A stretch of 64,000 nt of DNA from Mangifera indica (lineage: Eukaryota > Streptophyta > Magnoliopsida > Sapindales > Anacardiaceae), in contig NC_058145.1 of assembly GCF_011075055.1 (NCBI RefSeq), positions 74,887 to 138,886 on the forward strand. The letters run 5' to 3'. The position numbers were made by a program, and so were the translations under genes. The notes under the pieces were generated by a model that made no database searches, was not told the origin of the DNA, and worked only from the letters and a program-made list of their open reading frames with translations. Numbering within the stretch: the stretch's first letter is position 1; every line of letters starts with the position of its first letter. Of the stretch, positions 34,990-47,050 are shown piece by piece.

Positions 34990-36110
34990 TGCCCCCATAT
35001 ATAAAGTTAGCAAATTTTCACTGTACAACCGAGAGAAAATTCCAAAGCTTCCCACCTCCCACAGCAATCCCACGGCGAACGTCATTTCCGCCGATTTTTT
35101 TTCGTTCCGGCAACCGAAAATGGCAAATAAGGTTAGTACATCTCCCGTAATCTTCTTTGGATCAAGTTATTGCTGATATTATTGAGATTTGATTGAGAAT
35201 TTTGGGTTTGAAATTTTAGGGTTTACGGTTTGAACAATACTTAAAATGTTTCGATTTTTGGTTGTTTTCGTTGAATTGATTGAGGGGTTTTATGTTATAC
35301 AATGTGTAGATTTGATTTATGTGAAAATCAGGGGTCAAAACGACCAAAAATTGGCCGAAAATGCTGCCGAATGGATCGGCTGTCTTGTCGTGGGAACAAA
35401 GTTTCCCACGGCAAACGATTTCTCCCACGGCAGCTGAATGGACAATGGGTTTTTGGGGGGGTGAACTGGCTTTTTTAAAACATTGGGGTGTCGGGGAAAT
35501 CCATAGCCCACATCGGGTTTTTATGAAATTTCGCATGTTATCGTGGGAAAAGCGCAATTACGAAACTGCCCCCCTTTATAATCACAGCAACTTCCCACGA
35601 CAAGTAGCGTTTTCACTGTGCATTTCCACGAAAATTCCAAAAGCTTTCCACCTCCCACGTCAATCCCACGGCGAAGGTCATTTCTGTCGATTTTGAAGCT
35701 TCCCAGCAACCGAAAATGGCAAAGAAGGTTAGTATATCTCCCGTAATCTTGTTTGGGTCAAGTTATTGCTGAAATAATTGAGATTTGATTGAGAATTTTG
35801 GGTTTGAAATTTTAGGGTTTATGGTTTGAATAATGCTTAAAATGTTTCGAATTTTGGTTGTTTTGGTTGAATTAATTGAGGGGTTTGATGTTATACATAG
35901 TCTAGCTTTGATGTATGTGAAAATCGGAGGTCGAAACGACCAAAATTTGGCCGAAAATGGCTGCCAAATGAATCGGCACTCTGTCGTGGGAACGGCGTTT
36001 CCCACGACAAGACGAATTTTCCCACGGCAACGAATTTTGCATTCTTAGTTGGGGGGTAAAGTGGGTTTTTTAAAATGTTTGGGAGCTGGATGAAATTCGT
36101 TGCAACATAG
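34990..36110 (+). repeat. Tandemly duplicated MULE left arm, period about 596 bp
   Basis: Two copies of the same leader follow each other. Each has CTCCCAC...CAATCCCACGGCGAA, then an ATG-GCA-AA(T/G)-AAG-GTTAGT start/donor unit (ATG at 35120 and at 35716), then CTCCCGTAATCTT and a long homologous intron-like part. Each also holds several CGTGGGAA/TTCCCACG motifs. Confidence 0.85.
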
Positions 36111-39100
36111 CGGTTTTTTTGAGTATTTGTCATATAACAGTGGACCTTTTTAATTAAAGAATTTTCACGAGGGGTTAAATGGAGATTTTTCTTATCTACA
36201 GTTTCTGATTGTGTAGTTTTCAAATTTTATATCTGTATTTTCTGTTTTAGGTTTTTCTATATGTATTTTTCAAATTTTAAATTCGAGTTTTCGAATTTTG
36301 GTGCTTTTTGACACAACTTACGATGTAATGACGTAATTTCAATTTAATATTTCGATTTTTCGTTTATAGGATATATCGATTCGTTTTTTCAATTTTTCAA
36401 ATGATTTTTCAGTTAGCGACATTCATAGGTATTTCAACTGATAGAGTTCGAATTTCAGTTCCGTTTTTTTCGAATTTCACAATTTTAGGATATACCGATT
36501 CGTATTTTCAAGATTTCTGATCGATTTTTCGATTATCGTCACCTTAAGGTATTTCAACGTATAGAATTCGAATTTCAGTTCCGTTTTTCCGAATTTCACT
36601 ATTTTAGGATATATGAATTCGTATTTTTACGAGTTCCGAACGATTTTTCTATTATCGTCACTTTAAGGTATTTCAACGTATAGAATTCGAATTTCAACTC
36701 CGTTTTTTCGAATTTCACCATTTCAGGATATATCGAATCGTATTTTCAAGATCTCCGAATGATTTTTCAATTATCGTCACTTTAAGGTATTTCAGCGTAT
36801 AAAATTCGAATTTCAGTTCCGTTTTTTCTAATTTCACCATTTTAGGATATATCGATTCGTATTTTCACAACTTTTGAATGATTTCCCGAGTATCGTCACT
36901 TTAAGGTATTTCAACGTATAGAATTCGAATTTCAATCCTGTTTTTTCTAATTTCACCATTTTAGGATATATCGATTCTTATTTTCAAGATTTCTGAACCA
37001 TTTTCCGATTATCGTCACTTTAAGGTATTTCAACGTATAGAATTCGAATTTCAATTCCGTTTTTTCTAATTTCACCATTTTAGGATATATCGATTCGTAT
37101 TTTCAAGATTTCCAAACCATTTTCCGATTATCGTCACTTTAAGGTAATTCAACGTATAGAATTCGAATTTCAGTTTTGTTTTTTCGAATTTCACCATTTT
37201 AGGATATATCGATTTATATTTTCAAGATTTCTGAACCATTTTCCGATTATCGTCACTTTAAGGTATTTCAACTTATAGAATTCAAATTTCAGTTCTGTTT
37301 TTTCGAATTTAACCATTTTAGGATATATCGATTCGTATTTTCAAGATTTCCGAACGATTTTTTGATTATCGTCACTTTAAGGTATTTCAACGTATAGAAT
37401 TCGAATTTCAGTTCTGTTTTTTCGAATTTCACCATTTTAGGATATATCGATTCGTATTTTCAAGATTTCCGAATCATTTTTCGATTATCGTCACTTTAAG
37501 GTATTTCAACGTATAGAATTCGAATTTCAGTTCCGTTTTTTCGAATTTAACCATTTTAAGATATATCGATTCGTTTTTTCAAGATTTCTGAATCATTTTC
37601 TGATTATCGTCACTTTAAGGTATTTCAATATATAAAATTCAAATTTCAGTTTCGTTTTTCCTATTTTTCGTCATTTCAGGATAACTTTTTCGATTGTTAA
37701 CATTCTACGGAAGTTGAACGTATAGAACTCGAATTTCAGTTCTTATTTGTTAAGTTTTGTCATTTCTTTTTTGATTATTTGGAATTTCTCATCTTTTTAT
37801 GTTTTTTTTCACTAATACATTTGTTTACATATTTATTTTTATGAATGTCTAATAAATTTTACGTGATTGTTACAGGATATTTCTCGCAAAAGAAGACGGA
37901 TTGACAGCGAGCTGCGCATTCCCGACGAGTCCAGAAACTTCTGGGCAGATGCGATATCTCGTGCACAGCGTACTGCATTATCCCGTATTTCTTCTACATT
38001 GACCCCTCGTCAGTCGCAACTATTTGAGAGGACATGTTTCGGGTCCTTGCTTCGTTTACCCGAAACCAAATTCTGCGGGATATTGGTTCATGCATTTTTA
38101 CTCCGACAGTTACATCCACCCTTTGCCAGAGACGAGTTTTGGTTTAGGATTAGCGGGGTTGATGTGAGGTTTAGCTCGTTTGAGTTTGCGTCGGTGACAG
38201 GGCTTTCGTTTAGCCGTCGGACTGATGTTTCTTCATATATTCCTCGCTCCTCCGAACATAGGATCAGATCTACGTACTTTCGCGGTTGTTCGAAGGTGCA
38301 GTATCACGACATCGAGCGTGTTTTCTTGTCGAGGCCATGGGGAGATGACGATATTGATGCTATCAAGCTCGCCTTGTTGTATAATCTACACATGGTTTTG
38401 TTGGGCAATGATCGACGAAAGAAGATGTCTACGGAGTACTTACAGTTAGTTGATCATTTAGACGGGTTTAATTCTTACCCTTGGGGCGTCGCTGTATGGC
38501 AGATGACATACGATTCTATGTCACAGGCGAGTGAGAGAGTCTGTTCCGAACGGATGCAGGAAATCCGTAAATACGATCTTTACGGATTTCCTTTCGCATT
38601 TCAGGTAAGTTTTATATTATTATTTATATATATTAATTGACAAAAATATAAATTGATTTATTTACATCGTAAATGATTATATTACAGTTTTGGATGTACG
38701 AGACTCTAGAGACGTTACACGATTTGATTGACCTTGTCGATCTCTATTCGTCCCCCCGGATGTTGAGGTGGCGTACGCGAGACGTCCCTAGTTGGACTCA
38801 TATAGGGCGTATTTTCACTGGTGATCCGGTATGTACTAGTTAATTAATAAGTCTATTAATTCATTATATATTACAATTATTTTGACTTACAGTTTCTTCA
38901 TCATTAGGAGGATGTCACATTCCTTCTTGAGCCATCATCGATCAAGGAGGGTTTACCGTGGTATGCTGAGATTCGTGAGTACACCGGTTTACCTGATGCT
39001 GATTTTTCCTCATCTTCTTCGGTTCCGGTCGCTACTAGAGACGGGGCTACTCTATCCTCAGGCCTTTCAGATGTATCCGTCGAGACTCCTGAGACACATG

Positions 39101-41271
39101 AGGAGCCTATTCAGCATCCTGTTATGGATCAGTCGATATGTTCTCCTGTTGTTCAGAGCCCATGGACAGACCATCCTGCAGTGGAGGACCACCCTAGAGT
39201 GGAGGACCATCCTGGACTGGAGGACGATTCTACCCATCATGCCACCGAGCAGTGTCCCTCATTCGTATCACCCAATTTTTCACATTATATGCTACATTAG
39301 CGCATTGGGGTGCTACGATTTTACGTGAGATATCGAGTTTTCGCGACGATATCTCTTCCCAGATGACCCGATTACGTGACGATGTCTCTTCCCATATAAC
39401 TCGATTAGAGGATCGTATGACTCGTTTAGAGGACATCGTCACGCGTACATATACAGGCTCTGTCGCTCAGGTTGTAAAACCACTTTTAATTTATTACTTA
39501 TATAAAATGTCTACAGTGTTATTATTCTGACAATTATTATTACATTCGCATAGGAGAGGGATGAGGATATCCCACCGACATCCCCCGTTGATACCGCAAT
39601 ACCATCCCGTCGCCCACACGAGGTCCGTATGATATTTTAAATTTATATTTATTGTTAAATGTCATTAGTATATTATAGTATTGTTATATATAATATAACA
39701 CTAATTAAGTTATTATTACTAATATCTTAGGGTAGTGGGCCGGAGGACGCACCGGTTAGTTCTTCTGTTGCATCGATCGAGGGTTCTCCCCGAACACCTT
39801 CCCCGAAAATTCAGGTTAACTTTATTTTTAAATTGTCATTGATTGATCTGTCTTTTCAATTATATTATTTATTTAATGATGTTTTGACTGTTTTTCAGGA
39901 CGAGCGATTATGGTACTTGTTGATATCCCGAGCTCGACCAAAAAATTTGTGGATATTGGTTCACAGGAGGAGGACTTCCAGGAGGATGATTTTGAGGTCA
40001 TCCCTATTGAGGTATATCAATCATACTTAGTATATAAGTAGTTGTATATATTGGTCATTGAGATGTTCAAAATTTGTATTTTCTAGTCCGCCGAGGGAGC
40101 ACGCGTGGTGGATTTGACCGTGATTCATGATTCTCCAGCTAAACCTCCTCCCGCATACTTGGAGAAGGTAAGATAAATCGATTAATGGTAATTGTTACGT
40201 AGGATGAATGATGAATTAATTATTTTTTTGGATCATGCAGATGATTCGTAAAGCACGTGGCCGGATCGTCCGGAAGGGTCCGCTGATTCACACCCCGTAT
40301 ACGAATCCACTCAAAAGGAGGGCGAAACGGTAACCTACGGCTATTCCATCCTTTGCCTCTGAGCGTGAGGAATCTTTCCTCACGTGGTACACCAGCGCTG
40401 CGGCTTCCGACTCATATGATGTCTACTTCATCGGGTCGAAGTCGAAGGACAGCTTCTGGAGGCTTGTTGTAGAGTTGTGCGAGTGGTTGACCGACGATGT
40501 GAGTTGTCTATACTATATAATTTGATAAAAAGCTAGATATATTTATTAATAACTAACACGCGAACTTGTTTATACCATTTTAGCATGTGGACTTCTTTTT
40601 GGCTTTATTACGTCGGCAGCAGGACGATCACCCCTCGACTATCTTACAGCGTTGGATAACTGCCCACACATTCTTTGGAGGTCATATTGAGATGGCCTGG
40701 AAGAGTTGGGAGACCACACCGATTGGAGAGTTTGAGTTTTCAAGGCTCTTCACGAGGATAGTTGATGCAGCATACACCCTAGGATTGTTATACAAACCAT
40801 GGGGGTTGGTCGATCAGGTATAGTTTATATATATTTCTATTACATTCAAGAACATAACGACAACGATAAGTAACTAAAATGTCTCATTGTTTATAGGTTT
40901 TCATCCCTATAAACTTCGAGAACGCACATTGGGTCGTCGGAGTTATAGATTTTCGTGAGTGGTCGATTACGGTGTACGATTCAGAGGTTTCATTTTAGGG
41001 GAATATAGGGACTCTAGAGCAGCGCATGCGACCATACATGACCTTTATTCCTGCGTTATTAGAGGCGACGAGTTTTTGGACAGCTTCTGGGATGACTCTA
41101 CGACATGATCCCCTGACTTTGCATCGAGCGTCAGATGTCCCTCAGTAGGGGGTAGGCTCCGGTGACTGTGGCGTCTTTATGTTGCGATTTTTTGAGTGTT
41201 TGGCATTGGCACAGAGCTACGTTTTTCCCCGAGAGTCGTCTACCTCTATGCGTCGACGATTAGCGACGTAG
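35716..41271 (+). pseudogene. DUF1985-Ulp1 (C48) cysteine protease gene of the MULE, broken
   Basis: Transposon-borne gene related to SUMO proteases. Proposed exons: 35716-35727, 37876-38604, 38688-38828, 38908-39470, 39554-39622, 39731-39814, 39899-40011, 40087-40167, 40241-40498, 40584-40817 and 40897-41271. The second and third exons form the DUF1985 domain (FGSLLRLPETKFCG, WGVAVWQMTYD). A variable, charged middle follows with a coiled-coil-like DDISSQMTRLRDDVSSHITR. The last exon holds the Ulp1 domain with visible catalytic residues His (ENAHWVV), Asp (VYDSE), Gln (VPQ) and Cys (GDCGVF). Breaks: a frameshift near 39298, another near 39899, TAA near 40330, TAG at about 40996, and TAG directly after the catalytic-region Gln (about 41146). 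The first exon could instead be the duplicate at 35120-35131. Confidence 0.85.
36310..37705 (+). repeat. 119-bp tandem repeat array (about 11 copies)
   Basis: Units of about 119 bp follow each other. Each contains GGTATTTCAACGTATAGAAT, then TCGAATTTCAGTTC, then CACCATTTTAGGATATATCG, then GATTATCGTCACTTTAA. Unit starts (GGTATTTCAA) fall near 36429, 36548, 36667, 36786, 36905, 37024, 37143, 37262, 37381, 37500 and 37619. Units near both edges are more diverged. The array fills most of the large first intron (35728-37875) of the DUF1985-Ulp1 gene. Confidence 0.93.
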
Positions 41272-41657
41272 TTGTATTTTCACTGTATCGAGTAGCTCAC
41301 GGATGTATATTTATCATTATTCCTATGTTTAGATGTATATATTTATTGTATGTGCATATGTGTATGATATACTTTATTTGTGGTTATATATGGATGTGTA
41401 TCGTATTTGATTTCATTTTTTAAATAATCTTATCATGAAAAAACAATAAAAACGTATGATTACTCAAACATTTACACACTTGAAACAATTAGAGAAAATA
41501 AAGTAATACTGAAATAACTCATACGAAATACTAAATTTATTACATCAAATGACAATACAATTACACGTTTGAAACAATAATAAAAATACATCGGTTACAT
41601 AAAACTGAAGTACAACAATGAAGAATCATATAACAAACAAAATTGAGTATAAGCATG
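41272..41657. other. Spacer between the two convergent MULE genes
   Basis: AT-rich 386 bp between the stop codons of the Ulp1 gene (+) and the transposase gene (-); it must hold both 3' ends. Nothing else seen. Confidence 0.6.
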
Positions 41658-44265
41658 TCAAGATTTCGTTCCTTTGCCTTTTGTATGTGAACGCTGGGGG
41701 GCGGAGCTCGGGACCGGTGCTGGGGATTTACATTGGGTTCGTGTATGCCCTGGTTCATGGCAACGACTGCAAATCCTCGGTATAACAATTTCTCCTTGCG
41801 ATGGACGTCGATTTCTATTGGATGGACGACCTGGATGACGACTATCGAGGACGGGGGGCAATATTACTCTGTCTTCCGGTGAGTGTAACCAATCACATTG
41901 ATTTCCAAGAGGATTGATCGGTTTCTGATATATTGCACGGTAAATATCAGTGCGGAAGAATGGATGAACCCATGCGTGCACATTCGTCAGTCTCATATGT
42001 CGTGCAACGGCAATGACATGCTTGCACGGAATACGTGAACACTGAAACTTTCTATATGCGCAAGACATGTCACCAAAGTCCACAATACCCATGAATCCAC
42101 CAAATCCAACAACCTGATACCGAGTAGGTGTAATCAATCGAACATCCAGACTTACAGACTTTGAAAGACAATTACTGATCTTATCTTCCGCCCAAGGGGT
42201 GAGGAAGTTATGACATTCACTTGTAATTCAGAAAAAATATTAAGAACACATTTGGTAATATGAGTAACAAAGTGGAAAAAAGTATATGAGACAACTTTTA
42301 ATTAATATCGATTTGATACTTACTTGCATGGGTTCTCCTCTCGTAAAACCATCGTTGCATTGTACCACGAATAAGCTCCAAGACCATGGTTATAGGTAGG
42401 CCCCGTGCTTGTCTGACAAGGGCATTAAATGACTCAGCAATATTTGTGGTCATGATGTTGTATTGATGTCTTGGAAAGTACGCTCTACTCCAACGGTGAA
42501 AACCGACATCCCGTAGATAAGCTCCAGTTTGGGGGTTCATTGAGTCAATAGATTGCATCATCAAACCAAATTCAGACTCTGTGTATGATTTAACGGCTTT
42601 CCAATATGCACCCGCGACCTGTAAGAGGGAAAAAAATATGAAAACTCATTGTAAGCAAAATGTTTGAAAATGATAAACTGTTATAAATTTAATTACTTGT
42701 TTACAATATACCTTTGAGTCCCGTTTATACTTTGCCCGCATGTTACACAGAAGGTGATGACAACAGCATCCATGGTGGACATCTGGAAAGACTTCAGCCA
42801 TTGCCGAGTAGATAGCATGATGTCGATCGGAGATTATTGCAAGCTCAAAGAGGTCAGGGATGCATTCTTTAATTCTCGTAAGAAACCAACACCACGTGTC
42901 GTGATCTTCTTTTTTGCCGACACCGAAACCAATAGGGTATATTTGATTATTACCATCAAGAGCCACCGAAATAAATAAATGTCCCAGATATCGACCTTTA
43001 AGGAAAGCAGCGTCAATGTAAATAATAGGGCGAAGATATTGACTAAACGCACGAACGGAACATCCTAACGCCATGAAAAAATTTGTAAATCGATGCTCAT
43101 CATCTGTTTCAATAGCAGTAACGGTGCCCGGATTAGTACTTTATAAATTGTAGCAATAATCTGGTAACAGCATAAAAGATTCCTCCGGTGAACCCCTCAA
43201 TGAATTGATAGCCCAATTTCTTGCCCGTCAAGCCTGTGAGTAGGAAATATCAATTTTATATCGGTTGGCGATGTCTATAATTATTTTTTTAGGCCGATAA
43301 ATTCGATCAATCATCACAAACTTTGATCTCATTAATTGACCTAAAGCTCGGGCCCCAGCTTGTCTGTGATGTGGTAGGATTTGATCAACTAAACATGTGT
43401 GGGTAGGATTCATAGAGTTGATCCCCCACACATCACCGACAGTGGACTTGGTTGCATGTATATACCACTTACAATTTTCAACCGTGCATTTAATTTCCCA
43501 CCATTTCTTGTCAGGCTTTTTGACACCAAATTGAAATCCTTTCAGTAAGGCGAATTGCTTCACAGCGTCTTTGAATTGGACTTTATTATGAAAAATATCC
43601 CCTATCTTGACACCATGCTCCTCTCGGATCGATCTGGAACCACCTGATGATGCTGATGGCTGTGGAGGAAAATCAGGAAGCCACCTAAATGGATCAGTAG
43701 GGACATTGTCAAAAAATAGCCTAGAATAATTTCCACCACCTGAAATAGGATCTTCAAGCTGCAAACTATCCATACCCTCGGTAACTGATGTCATATACTC
43801 AGGCTCTACATCTTCTGAAGGAATGTCGGGCATATCATTTCCATCAAAGTCACCCCAATAGGGAACTATATCTTTTTCTCCATGAGCCCATGAGTTTGCA
43901 ATATACAACGGGTCATTACTAAAATCAATCAACTTTTCCAAATCGTATTCTTTTTCGACCCAACTACTTTCTTTTTCATCTTCATCTTCATCTTCTTCCT
44001 TCTGCCCTTCAATTGGGGTACATGTAACAAAAACAGGAATACATTCCTGAAAGTACTGGGACATATCAAGAAGACCCTGGACATCTTCATCATTTTGGAT
44101 CTGGATGGGGCAGTCGAGCTCAATTTTTCTTGGCTTCATTGATACTTGAATGTAGTTTTTCATTGGATCAATACTGCAAGACTCCGTCAAAAGCTCAATA
44201 AATCCCTCGAATGTTGTTCCATAAGGGATTTTAATCAATTGTTTGGCTCCTCCAACATATTTCAT
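41658..44265 (-). pseudogene. MuDR-type MULE transposase gene, broken
   Basis: Exons on the minus strand: 44265-42712, 42618-42324 and 42219-41658, with GT-AG sites and matching phases. Order: an N-terminal PB1-like segment (MKYVGGAKQLIKIPYGTTFE), an acidic stretch, the MuDR DNA-binding domain (GDIFHNKVQFKDAVKQFALL, with C and H zinc-ligand residues after it), the MULE transposase core (IIYIDAAFLKGRY and IISDRHHAI giving the two Asp), a SWIM zinc finger (CSRIPCKH) and a C-terminal CCHC knuckle (CSRCHEPGHTRTQC). Two nonsense codons lie in the first exon, TGA at 43227-43225 and TAA near 43141, between the DNA-binding domain and the catalytic core. Apart from these the gene is well kept. It is the mobility gene of the element and convergent with the Ulp1 gene. 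Confidence 0.92.
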
Positions 44266-45060
44266 TGTGTTGTTGCGACCTTAAATCCATTCTCCCTGGT
44301 AACGAACCGATGCATAACCATCCATTTTAATTATCAATCCTGTAATGACAAGTTTTTGAAGATAATTATTCATTTATAATAAAAAAAACAATAATAACTA
44401 TGTAAATCAGTCGTACAATTATTAATAATTAAAAAAAACTCCTCATATTTTTCTAATATTTTATTTATCCCCCTATAATTATTTAACAATTTATATAACA
44501 CTTTCGTATGTTATCTTATATCAAAATGCATCTATCTGTTTGTAACGTTCCATTTAAAACGTTTTTATAATATCTATATTTTGAAATAGATATTCAAATT
44601 CTATACTTTGAAATACTTTAAAATGTCAATAATAAAAAATTTCTTCAGAAATCTGAAAAATACTAGTGGATATATCCTAAAACGATGAAATTCAAAAAAA
44701 CAGAATTGAAATTTGAATCCTAAAAGTTGAAATACCATAGAATGACAACAATCAAAAAATTCTTCAGAAATCTGAAAAATACGAATCGATATATCCTAAA
44801 GCTATGAAATTCGAAATAACAAAACTGAAATTCGGAATCTAAAAGTTGAAATAACCTAGTATGACAATAATCGAAAAATTCTTCATAAATCTGGAAAATG
44901 TGCATTGATATATCTTAAAGCGGTGAAACCCGAAAAAACCTATAATTTCAATTATAATGCACCTACAATGTTTAATATGAAAATGCGCTCTAATTTTAAT
45001 AACATTTCATTTGACCCCTCAATTATCTCTTTCTTTATTTAACACCCTTGTATGTTGTCT
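44266..45060. repeat. MULE right arm with 2-3 inverted copies of the 119-bp repeat
   Basis: About 44640-44935 contains two to three diverged units that are the reverse complement of the left-arm repeat. Markers are GATATATCCTAAA, GAAATTCGAAA and GACAATAATCGAAAAATT. They lie upstream of the transposase start, so relative to transcription they have the same orientation as the array in front of the Ulp1 coding exons. Confidence 0.85.
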
Positions 45061-45065
45061 TGTAT

Positions 45066-46500
45066 CAAATCAATACCTATCTATTTTTAACATGTTATAT
45101 AAACCCTGTATATATTGTAAAATATCTAAAAACCCCCCGTATTTATCCTAAATTACATTTAACCCCCCATACTTGTCAAATATTATATTTAACCCCCATA
45201 TTATGACATCAAAACTAGACTTAACAAATAAAATGAAGTTTTAGGCTAAGATTGATATAAATACCTTTTTTTGATAAATAGTATTTTTTCGAGTCGAATT
45301 CAGAAATACGAACTTCTTTAGTCCGAACGAATCCCTACTAATTGATGTTGAAAAAAAAATGAAAGTGAGAGTGAGTGTTTGAGTGATATGAGAAGTGTGT
45401 GTAAATAAAATGAGTGAGGAGGGTTTATATAGATGAGGGGAAGAATAATTTTGACATTTTAGAAAAAGTAATGAAATAAAAAAATCAATATGAAAATGCC
45501 TTTACAATGTAAAATATCCAAAAACCCCTCATATTTATCCTAAATTATATTTAACCCCCATACTTGTCAAACATTGCATTTAACCCTTATATTATGACAT
45601 AAAAACTAGACTTAACAAATAAAATTAAGTTTTAGGCTAAGATTGACATAAATACCTTTTTTTGATGAATAGTATTTTTTCGAGTCGAATTCAAAAATAC
45701 GAACTTCTTTCGTCCGAACGAATCCCTACTAATTGATGTTGAAAAAAAATGAAAGTGGGAGTGAGTGTTTGAGTGATATGAGAAGTGTGTGTAAATAAAA
45801 TAAGTGAGGAGGGTTTATATAGATAAGGGAAAGGGTAATTTTGACATTTTAGAAAAAGTAATGAAATAAATAAATAAATATGAAAATGTCTTTATAATGT
45901 AAAATATCCAAAAACCCCCCATATTTATCTTAAATTACATTTAACCCTCATACTTGTCAAACATTCATTTAACCCCTATATTATGACATAAAAACTAGAC
46001 TTAACAAATAAAATTAAGTTTTAGGCTAAGACTGACATAAATACTTTTTTTTGATGAATAGTATTTTTTCGAATCGAATTCAAAAATACGAACTTCTTTC
46101 GTCCGAACGAATCCCTACTAATTGATGTTGAAAAAAAAATGAAAGTGAGAGTGAGTGTTTGAATGATATGAGAAGTGTGTGTAAATAAAATGAGTGAGGA
46201 GGGTTTATATAGATGAGGCGAAGGGTAATTTTGACATTTTAGAAAAAGTTTGAAATAAATAAATAAATATGAAAATGTCTTTATAATGTAAAATATCTAA
46301 AAACCTCCCATATTTATCTAAAATTATTTTAAGTCCCATAGTGAGTGAGGAGAGTTATATAAATGAAGGGAAGAGTAATTTTGATATTTTAAAAAAAGTT
46401 TGAAATAAATAAATAAATATCAAAATGCCTTTATAATGTAAAATATCCAAAAACTCCTCATATTTATCTAAAATTATATTAAACCCTCATAGTAAGTGGG
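45066..46500. repeat. MULE right arm, tandem repeat of about 390 bp (three copies plus a partial)
   Basis: Each copy contains AAATATCCAAAAACCCC, then AGTATTTTTTCGAGTCGAAT, then GAATCCCTACTAATTGATGT and AGGGTTTATATAGAT. The GAATCCCTACT marker falls at about 45329, 45720 and 46109. Two shorter partial copies follow to about 46500. No open frame of note. Confidence 0.9.
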
Positions 46501-46574
46501 AGAGTTATATAAATACGAGGGGAAGAGTAATTTTGGTATTAAAAAAAGTTATAGGCGTTTTTTTTTTTGGAACA

Positions 46575-46662
46575 GTAATTTTGGGTATTTTGGTTTGGAA
46601 ATAGTGATTTTGGGCATTTTTGCTTAGTGGAAGAGCATTTTGGCCATTTTTAAAAATTTCCC
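46575..46662 (-). repeat. Right terminal inverted repeat of the MULE
   Basis: Imperfect inverted partner of 34888-34975, ending AAAAATTTCCC against the target duplication TAAAATTAA (46663-46671). Confidence 0.8.
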
Positions 46663-46671
46663 TAAAATTAA
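46663..46671. repeat. MULE target-site duplication, right copy (TAAAATTAA)
   Basis: Identical to 34879-34887. Confidence 0.95.
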
Positions 46672-47050
46672 CCTTGTAACTTCAGTTGTTAGTGGAGCAT
46701 CTTTTTCAACCAGTCAGTACCGCGTTCTCTTTTCCACAACCATATCATTTGTTCAACTATATCATCAGCTCCCTTAATCATACATTCCATCAATACTTGG
46801 AAAAAGACTTGATAAACGTCTTTGTTGCTTGTGTTCACGTAGTTACCCATTCATTCATGCATTTTTTTCTACATTCAATGCTGACCCAGACCCAATAATC
46901 TACAGAAAAAGCAAGTGAGGCTCTCTACTACAATGGAGACGTTCACACTTGATCAATCCAAGCCAACCAATGAAGACTTTGAAGAATCTTACAAAGATAA
47001 TCTCTCTCAGTTCCCATCGAGTTGTAATTACATTAACAACTTCTTACGAA
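46672..47050 (+). repeat. Duplicated segment, copy A right half
   Basis: Homologous to 48190-48512. Shared blocks include AGTTGTTAGTGG (as CGGTTGTTAGTGG in the other copy), GCATCTTTTTCAACCAGTCA, an ATGGAGACGTTCACACTTGA start-like block and TTCCCATCGAGTTGTA. The short open frame beginning METFTLDQSKPTNED is shared by both copies and may be a former first exon; its family is unknown. Confidence 0.85.

Larger units (their letters stand above)
34888..46662. mobile_element. Mutator-like element of the Ulp1-carrying (KI-MULE) type
   Basis: An 11,775-bp element with related inverted ends. The left starts GGGAAATTATTAAAAATAGA and the right, read inward, GGGAAATTTTTAAAAATGGC, and both continue to a GCAAAAATGCCC block. 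It is flanked by a perfect 9-bp duplication. Inside are two convergent genes: DUF1985-Ulp1 protease (+) and MuDR transposase (-), plus long repeat-rich arms. Elements with this gene pair are known as Kaonashi/KI-MULEs. Both genes carry stops, so this copy is non-autonomous now. Confidence 0.93.

Noticed and set aside
36310..37705. Possible CRISPR-like array
   Set aside because: The units are contiguous 119-bp tandem repeats without unique spacers, in a plant transposon.
42754..42978. Plus-strand frame inside the transposase gene
   Set aside because: Antisense shadow of the catalytic core exon.
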